A stretch of 64,000 nt of DNA from Halorubrum salinum (GTDB lineage: Archaea; Halobacteriota; Halobacteria; Halobacteriales; Haloferacaceae): contig NZ_JANHDO010000001.1 of assembly GCF_024494575.1 (NCBI RefSeq), forward strand, positions 186,001 to 250,000, given 5' to 3'. Under the pieces are notes generated by a model that did not search any database, had not been told where the DNA came from, and was given only the letters and a program-made list of their open reading frames with translations. The translations under genes and the position numbers were made by a program. Shown here in pieces: positions 1-8,042 of the stretch (its first letter is position 1; each line of letters opens with the position of its first letter).

Positions 1-432
1 GTCGACGCGGTCGGCTACCAGGCGACCGACCCCGACGACGTCGACGAGGACACGGAGGACTACTCCTACCAGCCGGCCAAGGAGAATCCGGCGGTCGTGC
101 TCAACAACCTGATCCGGGTCGTCCGACCGACGGGCCAGCTCGGCGTTCCGGGACTGTACGTCCCCGAGGACCCCGGCGCGCCGGACGACATGGCCGCGCA
201 GGGGCGGCTCGGCATCGACTTCGGGAAGTTCTTCGAGAAGGGACTCAAGTGCGGGACCGGCCAGTGTAACGTGAAGGAGTACAACCGGTACCTGCGCGAC
301 ATGATCATCGAGGGCCGCGCGGACCCGTCCTGGGTCGTCTCTCACCGGGTGGACCTCGAAGAGGCCCCCGAGATGTACGAGGCGTTCGACGCCCGCGAGG
401 AGGGCGTCACGAAGGTCCTGTTGGAGCCCTGA
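1..432 (+). CDS. Zinc-dependent dehydrogenase, glutathione-independent formaldehyde dehydrogenase-like (C-terminal part)
   Basis: The reading frame is open from the first base, so the N-terminus lies outside the window. About 143 residues are visible. The start (VDAVGYQA) followed by an acidic linker, a VVRPTGQLGVPGLY segment and a closing helix with EEAPEMYEAFDAREEG are typical of the C-terminal half of medium-chain zinc alcohol dehydrogenases, closest in feel to the glutathione-independent formaldehyde dehydrogenase group. Such enzymes oxidise formaldehyde or alcohols with NAD. The catalytic zinc ligands would be upstream and cannot be checked. A T-run follows the stop. Exact substrate is unknown. 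Confidence 0.8.
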   Translation, partial: VDAVGYQATDPDDVDEDTEDYSYQPAKENPAVVLNNLIRVVRPTGQLGVPGLYVPEDPGAPDDMAAQGRLGIDFGKFFEKGLKCGTGQCNVKEYNRYLRDMIIEGRADPSWVVSHRVDLEEAPEMYEAFDAREEGVTKVLLEP

Positions 433-467
433 GCAAACTCGACGCCGACACCACCCGACAAGTTCGC

Positions 468-474
468 TTTTTTT
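468..474 (+). terminator. Poly-T transcription terminator
   Basis: Seven consecutive T residues lie 35 bases after the stop of the upstream dehydrogenase, in an otherwise GC-rich region. T-runs on the coding strand are the usual archaeal intrinsic termination signal. No strong hairpin is needed or obvious. Confidence 0.5.
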
Positions 475-492
475 GCTCGTCCGCGACCCGTC

Positions 493-660
493 TCACGCCC
501 GGAGCCACGCCTTCGGGTGGTCCGTCCGGAGGTGGGTCTGGTACTCCCGGACGAGCGCCGGGTACGAGTCGGCCACGCAGTGCCAGTCGCACAGCTCACA
601 CTCTCGTTCGACGCCGTCGTCGTCGTCCCGAACGTGTCCGCCGCGTCTGTACGTTGGCAT
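493..660 (-). CDS. Small zinc-finger-like protein (55 aa)
   Basis: Starting at the ATG at 660, the protein is 55 residues with a CELCDWHC stretch followed by an HLRTDH stretch, i.e. a C-x2-C ... H-x4-H arrangement like a C2H2 zinc finger. Upstream in-frame codons exist but the extra residues look like non-coding sequence. Small single-finger proteins of this kind are frequent in haloarchaea and are suspected regulators or nucleic-acid binders. Role here is unknown; it stands alone between two plus-strand genes. Confidence 0.6.
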   Translation of the reverse strand: MPTYRRGGHVRDDDDGVERECELCDWHCVADSYPALVREYQTHLRTDHPKAWLRA

Positions 661-858
661 GGGTTGGTCCGTCGACGCGGGGGCTCCCGTGTCTGTGGTA
701 CGTACGCACTCACCACGGTTCAGGCTGTCGACGGTGTCGCGCGGGCGCACTCAGATGCGTCGCACCCTCTTCGCTCGCCGGCCTCGCGCCCCGCGTGCGA
801 ACTCGCGCCGTCCCCTTTCGCCGAAACGGGTATGTCACCGGGGCGCGTGGGTCCGGGC

Positions 859-1011
859 ATGTGTCAGTACTGTAACTGGGCCTTCCACGACGGGTGGGGG
901 GAGCTGTTGAAGTACGACGAGACCTACCAGTCGGCGATAGAGACGGAGACGGAGTCGACCCACGGGTTTCACGACGAGTGGGACGACCTGCGGAGCGAAT
1001 TGGGTATCTAA
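859..1011 (+). CDS. Small CxxC protein of unknown function (50 aa)
   Basis: The ATG at 859 gives a 50-residue acidic protein beginning MCQYCNWAF, with a C-x2-C pair at residues 2 and 5 and a helical acidic remainder. A longer reading frame runs upstream but is not protein-like. The stop overlaps the stop codon of the convergent CobW gene by 4 bases. I do not recognise a named family; a metal-binding role is possible, given the CobW neighbour, but this is inference. Confidence 0.55.
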   Translation: MCQYCNWAFHDGWGELLKYDETYQSAIETETESTHGFHDEWDDLRSELGI

Positions 1012-2126
1012 ATCGGGAACACCGCGCCGGGGTCCGCGGTCGGCTCCCCCTCTTCGGCCACCAGTCCGTTCAGTTCCTCGCGAATCCCCGCCTCGTCGAG
1101 GTCTTCGCCGATGAACACGAGCCGCGTCCGGCGGTCGTCGTCCGGTCCCCACTCGCCTATCGGTCCCGCCTGCACCGACGGCCCCGCCTGACTCACGCCG
1201 ACGACCTCGTCGGTGCCCGCGACGCGGACCACGCCCTTCGCCCGGACGATCGACCCGTCCCAGTCGTCGAGCCACGCCGCGAGCGCCTCGGGGTCGAGCG
1301 GGTCCGAAGAGCGGTAGACGAACGAGCCGACCCCGTGTGCGGCGGCCGCGCCCTCAACGTGGTCGTGGTGGTGATCGTGGTGCGCGTGATCGCCTCCCGA
1401 CTCCTCCTCTGCGATCGCGCGCTTCCAGCCGGCCGACCGCTTCGCCGTCTCGAAGTCGAACCGTCCGGTGTCGAGCACGTCGTCGGGGTCGACCGCGGAG
1501 TAGGTGGTCCGGATCCGTTCGGCTCTGGGACCCAATCGCTCTGCGACCGACTCGATCCGGTCGAGCACGTCGTCGGGCACCATGTCGGTCTTGTTCACGA
1601 GGAGCACGTCGCAGAACTCGATCCCCTCGACGAGCACGTCCGCGAGCGGGCGGTCCGTCTCCGGCTGCGCGCCGCCCGGCAGCGCCTCGCCCGCGTCGAA
1701 CTCCTTCCAGAAGCCGTAGGCGTCGAGGACGGTGACCATCGTGTCCAGTCGGAACCGCTCTCGGGGGTCGACGTCGCTGTCCTCGGTCCCCTCGGTGAAC
1801 GCCCGCGCGATCGGTACCGGCTCCGAGATGCCCGAGGACTCCACGAGGAGGTAATCGAACTCCCGCGACTCGGCGAGCGCCGCCGCCTCCGAGAGGAGGT
1901 CGTCCTGCAGCCGACAGCAGATGCAGCCGTTCGAGAGGTCGACGACCCCCTCCTCGTCGTTCTCGCGGGCGATCAGGTCGGCGTCGACGTTCACCTCGCC
2001 CATGTCGTTCAGGATGACGGCGATCCGACGGTCGCCGGGGTTCGACAGCAGGTGGTTGACGAGCGTCGTCTTGCCCGCACCGAGATAGCCGCTGAGGACG
2101 GTCACCGGGATCCGGTCGTCTGTCAT
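1008..2126 (-). CDS. CobW/COG0523-family GTPase (metal chaperone)
   Basis: 372 residues from the ATG at 2126; a GTG-type extension of 14 residues is possible but less likely. Visible are the Walker A GYLGAGKTT near residue 12, the family-defining GCICC metal-binding motif near residue 67, a VESSG switch and an NKTD guanine-specificity motif. A His-rich loop (DHAHHDHHHDH) in the middle suggests zinc or nickel binding. COG0523 proteins are GTP-dependent metal chaperones or cofactor-insertion proteins in the cytosol. The gene is convergent with a small CxxC gene. Metal and client protein cannot be told from sequence. Confidence 0.9.
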   Translation of the reverse strand: MTDDRIPVTVLSGYLGAGKTTLVNHLLSNPGDRRIAVILNDMGEVNVDADLIARENDEEGVVDLSNGCICCRLQDDLLSEAAALAESREFDYLLVESSGISEPVPIARAFTEGTEDSDVDPRERFRLDTMVTVLDAYGFWKEFDAGEALPGGAQPETDRPLADVLVEGIEFCDVLLVNKTDMVPDDVLDRIESVAERLGPRAERIRTTYSAVDPDDVLDTGRFDFETAKRSAGWKRAIAEEESGGDHAHHDHHHDHVEGAAAAHGVGSFVYRSSDPLDPEALAAWLDDWDGSIVRAKGVVRVAGTDEVVGVSQAGPSVQAGPIGEWGPDDDRRTRLVFIGEDLDEAGIREELNGLVAEEGEPTADPGAVFPI

Positions 2127-2228
2127 ATGTGCTAGCAGTGACCACGGAGGTATCAAACGATCGATCACGACGGTCCGGGGCGCGACCGAGACGAACGTTC
2201 ATAGGCGAAACTGCCGTACTGGCTGCCG

Positions 2229-2894
2229 ATGGAGCTGAGCGAGCCCGCCGTTCGCGACCGTGCCGGCGAGTACGCGGACTCAGAGCCGCTGTACGACGTG
2301 GAGCGTCAGCACGTCGAGACGGTGGCGAGGACGTTCGCCGGCGACGAGTACGGCCGACGCGACGCACAGTGGATAGTCCGGTGGTACTTCCGACGGTACC
2401 TCGGCGACTATCCGGACGGCGACCGACGCGAGCGGGAGGAAGCGTTCCGTGACAACGACTTCGGCGACGTGGTCGACGCGCTCGACGCCGCGATCGAAGC
2501 GATACGGGCGACGGACGGGGACGCGCTGGGCGGGGACGAGACGGCGGACGAGAGCATTGCCGCCCTCTCGGGCGACCGCGACGTCGACGCCGCCCTCTCG
2601 GCGCTCGCGGCGCTCGACGGGGTCGACGTCGCGGTCGCGTCCGGATTCCTCCAGTTCCTCGCGCCCGAACGGTTCGTCGCGGTCGACCGCCGGACGTGGC
2701 GCGTGCTCGCCGCCGCCGGCGAGCTCGACGGGCCCTACCCGGACCCGCCGTCGGTCGCGGACTACCGGCGGTTCGACGCCGCCTGCCGGTCGGTGATGGA
2801 GCGCACCGGGGTCGACGCGTGGACGCTGTATCGGGCGCTCTGGCGGTCGTTCTCGGTGCTGTCCGACGACTCTACGGCTCCCGAAGACGCGTGA
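2229..2894 (+). CDS. Uncharacterised haloarchaeal protein with a HhH-glycosylase-like segment
   Basis: 221 residues, ATG start. The segment around residues 120-155 (LAALDGVDVAVASGFLQFLAP followed by VAVDRRTW) resembles the L-x2-L-x-GV-x-VAS...P-x3-x-D-x-R pattern of small proteins related to the helix-hairpin-helix DNA glycosylase fold, although the catalytic Lys/Asp pair of active glycosylases is not clear. The N-terminal half has a basic/aromatic helical patch (VRWYFRRYLGDYP). Acidic middle region. It stands alone between two minus-strand genes. Function unknown; a nucleic-acid-related role is a guess. Confidence 0.65.
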   Translation: MELSEPAVRDRAGEYADSEPLYDVERQHVETVARTFAGDEYGRRDAQWIVRWYFRRYLGDYPDGDRREREEAFRDNDFGDVVDALDAAIEAIRATDGDALGGDETADESIAALSGDRDVDAALSALAALDGVDVAVASGFLQFLAPERFVAVDRRTWRVLAAAGELDGPYPDPPSVADYRRFDAACRSVMERTGVDAWTLYRALWRSFSVLSDDSTAPEDA

Positions 2895-2912
2895 GGTTGC
2901 CGCCCGAGTCAC

Positions 2913-3677
2913 CTACTCGACCACCTCGACGACCGGGTCGTCCGCGGCGTCGCCCGCCTCGACGAGTCGAGTGAGAAGGACCCGTGGGACGTCGGCGCGG
3001 TCGAGGACCTCCTCGGCGATCTCGCGGGCCGCGGCCGCGTCCGCCCCGTCGTCCACCTTGTTTATCATCGGAATCGCCGTCGCGCCGTCGGAGACGCGCT
3101 TCAGCCCGCCGTCGGGGCTCGCGAGCACGGCCGCGACGTCCGCGGGACGGACCGGCTCGCCGAGCGCGCGTCCCGTGATCGCGGCGACGCGCTCCGGCCG
3201 GTGAACCGACTTGTCGGCGAGCGGTTCGCCGACGACGTGCGCGCTCGCGATCGGGACGATCACGTCCGCGGTCGCCGGGACCTGCGGTTCCCTGTCGCCG
3301 GGCGCTTTGAACTCGCGGAGGCGCGCCCCGTCGGCCTTGACGAGGGTCGCGCCGGGTGCAGCGTCGGCGACGTCGGAGACGGTCTCCGCGTCGTACCCCA
3401 GATAGCGGTCCGCGCGGTCGCGGTCGGGGACCAGTCCGAGCGGCCAGTCGTCCGCGCCCGCCGCGTCGATCGCGGCGAGCGGATCGTCCGTCACTCGGAC
3501 GGTCGCGACCCGGTCGTCGAAGATCGGGATCCGGACGCTGGCGGTCACCACCGGGCGGTCGAGTCGGTCGGCGAGCGCGAACAGCGTCGACTTCTTGCCG
3601 CCCGCGCCGACGACGCAGACCGTGGCGTCGCGGGCGTCGAGCGCGGTCGTCAACTCCGTGGCGTCGGCGTCGCTCAT
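2913..3677 (-). CDS. yqeC: YqeC-like accessory protein (selenium-dependent hydroxylase accessory family)
   Basis: 254 residues from the ATG at 3677. The N-terminus has a P-loop-like GAGGKKST, and the centre has KADGARLREFKAP followed by EPQVP, the EADG..K.P..HEPVIP signature of YqeC/TIGR03172 proteins. In bacteria this family is linked to selenium-dependent molybdenum hydroxylases and cofactor maturation. Here it is divergent, with a 113-base gap, from an aldehyde:ferredoxin oxidoreductase homologue, suggesting work on a tungsto/molybdopterin enzyme rather than a selenoenzyme. That link is inference. Confidence 0.75.
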   Translation of the reverse strand: MSDADATELTTALDARDATVCVVGAGGKKSTLFALADRLDRPVVTASVRIPIFDDRVATVRVTDDPLAAIDAAGADDWPLGLVPDRDRADRYLGYDAETVSDVADAAPGATLVKADGARLREFKAPGDREPQVPATADVIVPIASAHVVGEPLADKSVHRPERVAAITGRALGEPVRPADVAAVLASPDGGLKRVSDGATAIPMINKVDDGADAAAAREIAEEVLDRADVPRVLLTRLVEAGDAADDPVVEVVE

Positions 3678-3790
3678 GAAGACGCCTTCGGCTCCCCCGC
3701 GCCTCACTCTGACGGTCGGGTCGCTCTTCGCCGCGGACGACGCGTCGACGGCGAACAGATTGATACGTCTCCGCCGCGCAGACCGCTTGG

Positions 3791-5650
3791 ATGAGTCGCA
3801 CTCGCACGCACGTCCTCCGGGTCGATCTCTCGACCGGCGAGACCGCCCGCGAGTGCGTCCCGCGGGAGTGGCGGCGCGACTACGTGGGCGGGAAGGGCCT
3901 CGGCGCGCGATACCTCTACGAGGAGCTGTCGCCCGGGACCGACCCGACTGGACCGGAGAACCTGCTCGCGTTCCTCGGAGGGCCCCTCTCCGGGTACCTG
4001 CCCGGCGAGACGCGATACGCCGCGGTGACGAAGTCTCCGCTCACCGGCGGCTTCCTCGACTCGTACGGCGGCGGCGCGTTCGCCGCTCGGCTCGCGGGCT
4101 CGCTCGACGACTGCCTCGGGCTCCTCGTGACCGGCGCGGCCGACCGCCCGGTCCGGATCGAACTGGCCGGCGGCCGCGCCCGGGTCGCGGACGCCGAGGC
4201 GTGGGGCGCGGACACGGCCGAGACGGCCGCCGCCTTCCCGGACGCGGCGGTCGCCTGCGTCGGCCCGGCGGGCGAGCGCGAGGCGGCGTACGCGACGATA
4301 GCCAGCGACGGCGGCGACCACCACGCCGGTCGCGGCGGCGCGGGCGCGGTGATGGGGTCGAAGCGGCTGAAGGCGGTCGTCGCCCGCGACCCGCCTCCCG
4401 CCGTTCCGGACGCCCTCGCCGCCCTCCGCGACCGAGACGCCGCGGCCTACGCTCGGGAGGGGACCGGCGAGTGGCAGGCGGCCGGGGAGACGATAGAGAC
4501 GGTCGATTACGCGAACGAGGTCGGCCTCCTCGCGGCGGAGGGATGGACGGCGACCGGCTTCGCGGGCACCGACGACATCGGCGTCGAGGCGGCGGCAGAG
4601 CGCGCGACCGGCCGCGAGCGAGAGAGCGACCGCGTCCCGGGCGGCTTCCGGATCGACACGCCGGACGGCGAGGTCGTTCCCCGCGGCGCGGCGCCGATCT
4701 CGCTCGGTGCCGGTCTCGGCATCGACGACTTCGACCGCGTCGCCGAGCTCTGCGGCGTCTGCGACCGGCTCGGCCTCGACGTGATCGACGCGGGCAACGC
4801 GGCCGCGTGGGCGATCCGAGCCGACGACGCCGGCGTCGTCGATTGCCCGGTCGAGTTCGGCGACGCGCGCGGCGTTCGACGGCTACTGGAGGCGATCGCG
4901 GCCCGCTCGGACCCTGCCGACCTCGACACGACGCCGGGGCTCGCCGACGCGCTCGCAGACGGGGTCGACGCCGCGGCGGCGCGGTTCGGCGGCGAGGCGC
5001 TCACGCCGACGGTGAAGTCGATGGCGCTGCCCGGGTTCGACCCTCGAGCGGCGGTCGGCGTCGCGCTCGCGTACGCGACGAGCGACCGCGGCGCGTGCCA
5101 CAGACGCTCGCGGCCCCAGGACCGCGAGCCGTTCGCCGCCGACGGGCGCGGGCCGCACGACCGGGTTCGGCCCGTGATCGGCGAGCAGAACGCTCGATCG
5201 GTGCTGTGGAGCCTCGTCGTCGACGACTTCGTCGGCGAGGCGGCTTGGACCGACCTCGGTGCGGAGTGGCTCGCGGCGCTCGACCACCCGGCGGTCGCCG
5301 GCGCTTGTCCCGCGGCGGGCGGCGGCGACGCGCCGGACCGGGTGCAGAATCTCGCGGCGACGGGCGAGCGGATATGGACGCTGACGCGCCTGTTCAACGC
5401 CCGCGAGGGGTTCGACCGGACGGACGACGCGCTCCCCGCTCCGCTCCGGACGGAGGCGGCCGACGGCACCGCCGGGATCGATCCCGAGTCGTTCGACCGG
5501 CTGCTCGACCGGTACTACGCCGCCCGCGGGTGGGGACCGACCGGCCTCCCGACCGCGGCGACCGTCGACCGGCTGGGACTGGCCGGCGTCGTCGACGACG
5601 CGACGCCGCTCGACGACCGCCGGATCGACCTCCCGTCGCGGGGCGGGTGA
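3791..5650 (+). CDS. Aldehyde:ferredoxin oxidoreductase-family protein lacking cluster cysteines
   Basis: 619 residues, usual AOR length. N-terminal domain with YVGGKGLGARYL and GPLSGY, middle AGRGGAGAVMGSK, then LGAGLGIDDF, a DRLGLD pterin-contact motif, ATSDRGACH and a C-terminal RIWTLTRLFNAREG match AOR, the tungstopterin enzyme that oxidises aldehydes to acids with ferredoxin. However, where Pyrococcus AOR has its C-x2-C-x3-C cluster motif this protein reads ATGRERESDRVPGG, and the fourth ligand region (AGLCLF in Pyrococcus) reads SVLWSL. All four iron-sulfur ligands therefore seem absent. Pterin binding may remain. Activity is uncertain. Divergent from yqeC-like gene. Confidence 0.85.
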   Translation: MSRTRTHVLRVDLSTGETARECVPREWRRDYVGGKGLGARYLYEELSPGTDPTGPENLLAFLGGPLSGYLPGETRYAAVTKSPLTGGFLDSYGGGAFAARLAGSLDDCLGLLVTGAADRPVRIELAGGRARVADAEAWGADTAETAAAFPDAAVACVGPAGEREAAYATIASDGGDHHAGRGGAGAVMGSKRLKAVVARDPPPAVPDALAALRDRDAAAYAREGTGEWQAAGETIETVDYANEVGLLAAEGWTATGFAGTDDIGVEAAAERATGRERESDRVPGGFRIDTPDGEVVPRGAAPISLGAGLGIDDFDRVAELCGVCDRLGLDVIDAGNAAAWAIRADDAGVVDCPVEFGDARGVRRLLEAIAARSDPADLDTTPGLADALADGVDAAAARFGGEALTPTVKSMALPGFDPRAAVGVALAYATSDRGACHRRSRPQDREPFAADGRGPHDRVRPVIGEQNARSVLWSLVVDDFVGEAAWTDLGAEWLAALDHPAVAGACPAAGGGDAPDRVQNLAATGERIWTLTRLFNAREGFDRTDDALPAPLRTEAADGTAGIDPESFDRLLDRYYAARGWGPTGLPTAATVDRLGLAGVVDDATPLDDRRIDLPSRGG

Positions 5651-5662
5651 CGGCGGGCCGGG

Positions 5663-6208
5663 TCACACCTCGACGGTCGCGGCGACCTCGCGGGCCGCGG
5701 GGTCCCACACGTCGAGCGCGTGGACCCGCCACCGGACGGGGTCGACCTCGCCCGCGACGAGGTCGGCGACGACGCCCGCCTCGGGGTTCCCGCCGCGCGC
5801 CAGCGTCACGTGCGGGACGTAGTCGTCGCCCTCGATCCCCTCGACCGCGCCGAAGGCGGCACAGAGCCGCCGGTGGAGTCGGACGAGTCCGTCGCTCTCG
5901 ATCGCGAGATACACCACCGGGCCGGAGCCGGCGGCGGGCGAATCGAAGACGCCGATCCCCGTCGCGGCGACGCCGAACGGCGAGGTTCGGGCGAGCGGTC
6001 GCCGCAGCCGCTCGCGGAGCCGGTCGAGCGCGACCGTGCGGGGCGGGGCGTCGGTCTCATCGCCGTCTCCACTCACGTCGTTCACCCCGAATCGCTTGCA
6101 GACGAGCGTGTGGCGGTCGCGGACCCGATCGAACCCCGTGAGTTTCGGGTGGAGATCCCTCGCGAGCCGCGGTATCGCAGGGGGAACCGGGACGTTGAGG
6201 CTGAACAC
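5663..6208 (-). CDS. 2H phosphoesterase / 2'-5' RNA ligase-like protein
   Basis: 181 residues from a GTG start at 6208, three bases after the stop of the small membrane protein upstream, so the two are probably cotranscribed. Two H-x-T motifs, HTLV near residue 33 and HVTLAR near residue 133, are the catalytic pair of the 2H phosphoesterase superfamily (LigT, cyclic phosphodiesterases). The protein is also rich in Arg. Substrate could be an RNA 2',3'-cyclic phosphate or a small cyclic nucleotide; sequence does not say. It faces the AOR homologue tail to tail with a 12-base gap. Confidence 0.8.
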   Translation of the reverse strand: MFSLNVPVPPAIPRLARDLHPKLTGFDRVRDRHTLVCKRFGVNDVSGDGDETDAPPRTVALDRLRERLRRPLARTSPFGVAATGIGVFDSPAAGSGPVVYLAIESDGLVRLHRRLCAAFGAVEGIEGDDYVPHVTLARGGNPEAGVVADLVAGEVDPVRWRVHALDVWDPAAREVAATVEV

Positions 6209-6211
6209 GCC

Positions 6212-6400
6212 TCAGAGCCGATCGGTGAGCCGTAAGGCGATGAGGACGATGATTGCGACGGCGAGGAGCATCGGGAGCGCGTCCAACAGCGCGAACGTCA
6301 GATCCAACACGACCCCGAGGATCTCCAGGAGAAGCCACACGATCACGAGCCCCAAGATCACCTTCAGGAGATCGTCGACGTCGACGTCTGCGCGGTCCAT
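6212..6400 (-). CDS. Small two-helix membrane protein
   Basis: 62 residues from the ATG at 6400 (an upstream ATG would add 12 more). A charged N-terminus (MDRADVDVDDLLK) is followed by two hydrophobic helices of about 20 residues, one running LVIVWLLLEILGVVL and one LLAVAIIVLIAL. Small proteins of this layout are widespread in haloarchaea and carry only DUF names (DUF7554-like, from memory). It precedes the 2H phosphoesterase in a likely two-gene unit. Function unknown. Confidence 0.65.
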   Translation of the reverse strand: MDRADVDVDDLLKVILGLVIVWLLLEILGVVLDLTFALLDALPMLLAVAIIVLIALRLTDRL

Positions 6401-6489
6401 ACCGGAAGCGAACGCGTCCGCCGCGGAAAATCCCATCGGCGCGTCGCGGATCACGCGGTTACAAAAGTCTCCCCCGCCGACGGTCGGTC

Positions 6490-7137
6490 ATGAGTCTCAT
6501 CGCGTTCGACTTCGACGGCACGCTCTCCGACTCCGAGATGACGGTCCTTCTGGCCGAGCGCGCGGGCGTCGCCGGCGAGGTCGCCGAGATCACGGAGCGG
6601 GCGATGAACGACGAACTGAGCTACGCCGAGAGCCTGTATCAGCGCGCGGAGCTTCTCGGCGGGCTCGACGCCGAGGAGGTCGAGGCCGCCTTCGGCGAGG
6701 TGACGCTCCGGCCCGGCGCGGGCGAGCTGATCGAGCGGCTGCAGGCCGACGGCCACCACGTCGCGGTTCTCACGGGCGGGTTCGAGCGCGGGGTCGAGCG
6801 CGCGCTGGCGGCGGCGGGCGTCGAGGCCGATACGATCGTCGCGAACCGGCTGCCGATGTCCGGCGGGCGGCTCACCGGCGACGCAGAGGGACCGCTCATC
6901 GAGGGGACGAAAGACGACGCGCTCGCCGCGCTGGCCGACGACCTCGGCTACCCGATGGACGCGACCGTCGCGGTCGGCGACGGCGCGAACGACCTCCCGA
7001 TGCTCGAAGTCGCGGGCCTCGCGGTCGGCTTCGTCCCCAAGGAGGCGGTCCGCCCAGCGTGCGACACCGTGGTCGAGGCGATGGTCGAACTCGGGGACGT
7101 GCTCGAAGAGCGCGGCGTGCTTTCCGCGTCGGACTGA
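6490..7137 (+). CDS. serB: Phosphoserine phosphatase (HAD family)
   Basis: 215 residues, ATG at 6490. HAD motif I DFDGTLSDSE is at residues 6-15, motif II is LTGGFERGVE near residue 95, a conserved Lys lies in GTKDDAL, and motif IV is VGDGANDLPML near 160. This arrangement is SerB, which hydrolyses phosphoserine in the last step of serine synthesis in the cytosol. The family also includes related phosphatases, so substrate is inferred from similarity. It lies just before the carotenoid pair but with a 92-base gap, so it probably has its own unit. Confidence 0.85.
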   Translation: MSLIAFDFDGTLSDSEMTVLLAERAGVAGEVAEITERAMNDELSYAESLYQRAELLGGLDAEEVEAAFGEVTLRPGAGELIERLQADGHHVAVLTGGFERGVERALAAAGVEADTIVANRLPMSGGRLTGDAEGPLIEGTKDDALAALADDLGYPMDATVAVGDGANDLPMLEVAGLAVGFVPKEAVRPACDTVVEAMVELGDVLEERGVLSASD

Positions 7138-7156
7138 GACGCCAGATCCGCCGGAG

Positions 7157-7163
7157 ATAATTT
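7157..7163 (+). promoter_or_regulatory. Possible TATA element for the carotenoid pair
   Basis: An A/T-rich ATAATTT stretch stands out in GC-rich sequence about 70 bases before the lycopene cyclase GTG start. If it is the TATA box, transcription would begin near 7185, leaving a leader of about 45 bases. A purine-rich GAGGTG at 7219-7224 sits 5 bases before the GTG start at a good ribosome-binding distance. Confidence 0.35.
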
Positions 7164-7229
7164 GGGCGGGGGGCTTAACAGCGTCCCGTCCGAATTCCGA
7201 CGCATGGTCGGTCCGATCGAGGTGGCGCG

Positions 7230-8042
7230 GTGACCCCGGCGCTGACGTACCTCCAGTTCCACCTCGTCTTCAGCCTCCCGCTGCTCGCGGTCCTGTGGCG
7301 CGTCGCGCCACGGTACACCGGGGCTCGTCGCCGCCGGGCCGCCGGCGGGATCGCGGTGCTCGTCACCATCGCGTACGCGTACACGACGCCGTGGATCAGT
7401 CACATGATCGGCCGCGGCGCGTGGTCGTACGCCGACGGCGCGGTGCTCGTCCGAGCGCTGTCGATCCCGCTCGGCGAGTACCTCTTCTTCGCGATCCAGA
7501 CGGTCGCCGTCGCGCTCGCGTGCCACCGGATCGGCTTCGATCCCGCGTTCCGCGACGGCGACTTCGCTCGGCTCCCCCGCGCCGCCGGGGTCGCGGTCGG
7601 ACTCGCGCTCGTTCCCGTCGGGATCGGGCTCGTCGCGGTCGGTAACCGGTTCCTCTACCTCGGCGGCCTGCTCGCGTGGGTCGGGCCGGTGGTCGCGCTT
7701 CAGTGGGGCGTCGGCGGCGGCTACCTCGCCCGCACGTCCCGCGTCTGGGTTCCGGCGACGCTGCTGCCCGCGGCGTACTTCTGGGTCGCGGACCGGATCG
7801 CGATCGGGGTGGGGACGTGGCGCATCTCCTCGGAGTTCACGACCGGCGTCGCCCTCTTCGGACTCCCGATAGAGGAGATGGCCTTCTTCGTCGCGGCCGG
7901 GCTGATGACGGTCAACGGGATCGTGTTGTTCGAGTGGGCGCTCGACTGGCGCGACCGCCGGAGAGCCGTCGACGACGCTCCCGCGGTCGAGGCCGCGGAC
8001 CCGGCGCCCGCTCCGGTGCCCGAGCCGGTCGACGACGGATGA
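7230..8042 (+). CDS. crtY: Lycopene beta-cyclase, fused heterodimer type
   Basis: 270 residues with a GTG start at 7230. The protein has about seven transmembrane helices and two copies of the lycopene-cyclase domain (CrtYc and CrtYd halves in one chain), with LGEYLFFAIQT in the first half and GLPIEEMAFFVAAG in the second; the E-E-x-x-F-F pattern is diagnostic. A Pro/Ala-rich tail ends the protein. It converts lycopene to beta-carotene in the membrane. Its stop overlaps the start of the brp/blh gene (ATGA), so the two are translationally coupled and together lead towards retinal. Confidence 0.9.
   Translation: MTPALTYLQFHLVFSLPLLAVLWRVAPRYTGARRRRAAGGIAVLVTIAYAYTTPWISHMIGRGAWSYADGAVLVRALSIPLGEYLFFAIQTVAVALACHRIGFDPAFRDGDFARLPRAAGVAVGLALVPVGIGLVAVGNRFLYLGGLLAWVGPVVALQWGVGGGYLARTSRVWVPATLLPAAYFWVADRIAIGVGTWRISSEFTTGVALFGLPIEEMAFFVAAGLMTVNGIVLFEWALDWRDRRRAVDDAPAVEAADPAPAPVPEPVDDG

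Noticed and set aside
3595-6141. An 848-codon plus-strand frame overlapping yqeC-like and AOR genes
   Set aside because: It is Arg/Pro-rich, low in complexity and covers two well-supported genes. Such frames are artefacts of GC-rich DNA with codon bias.
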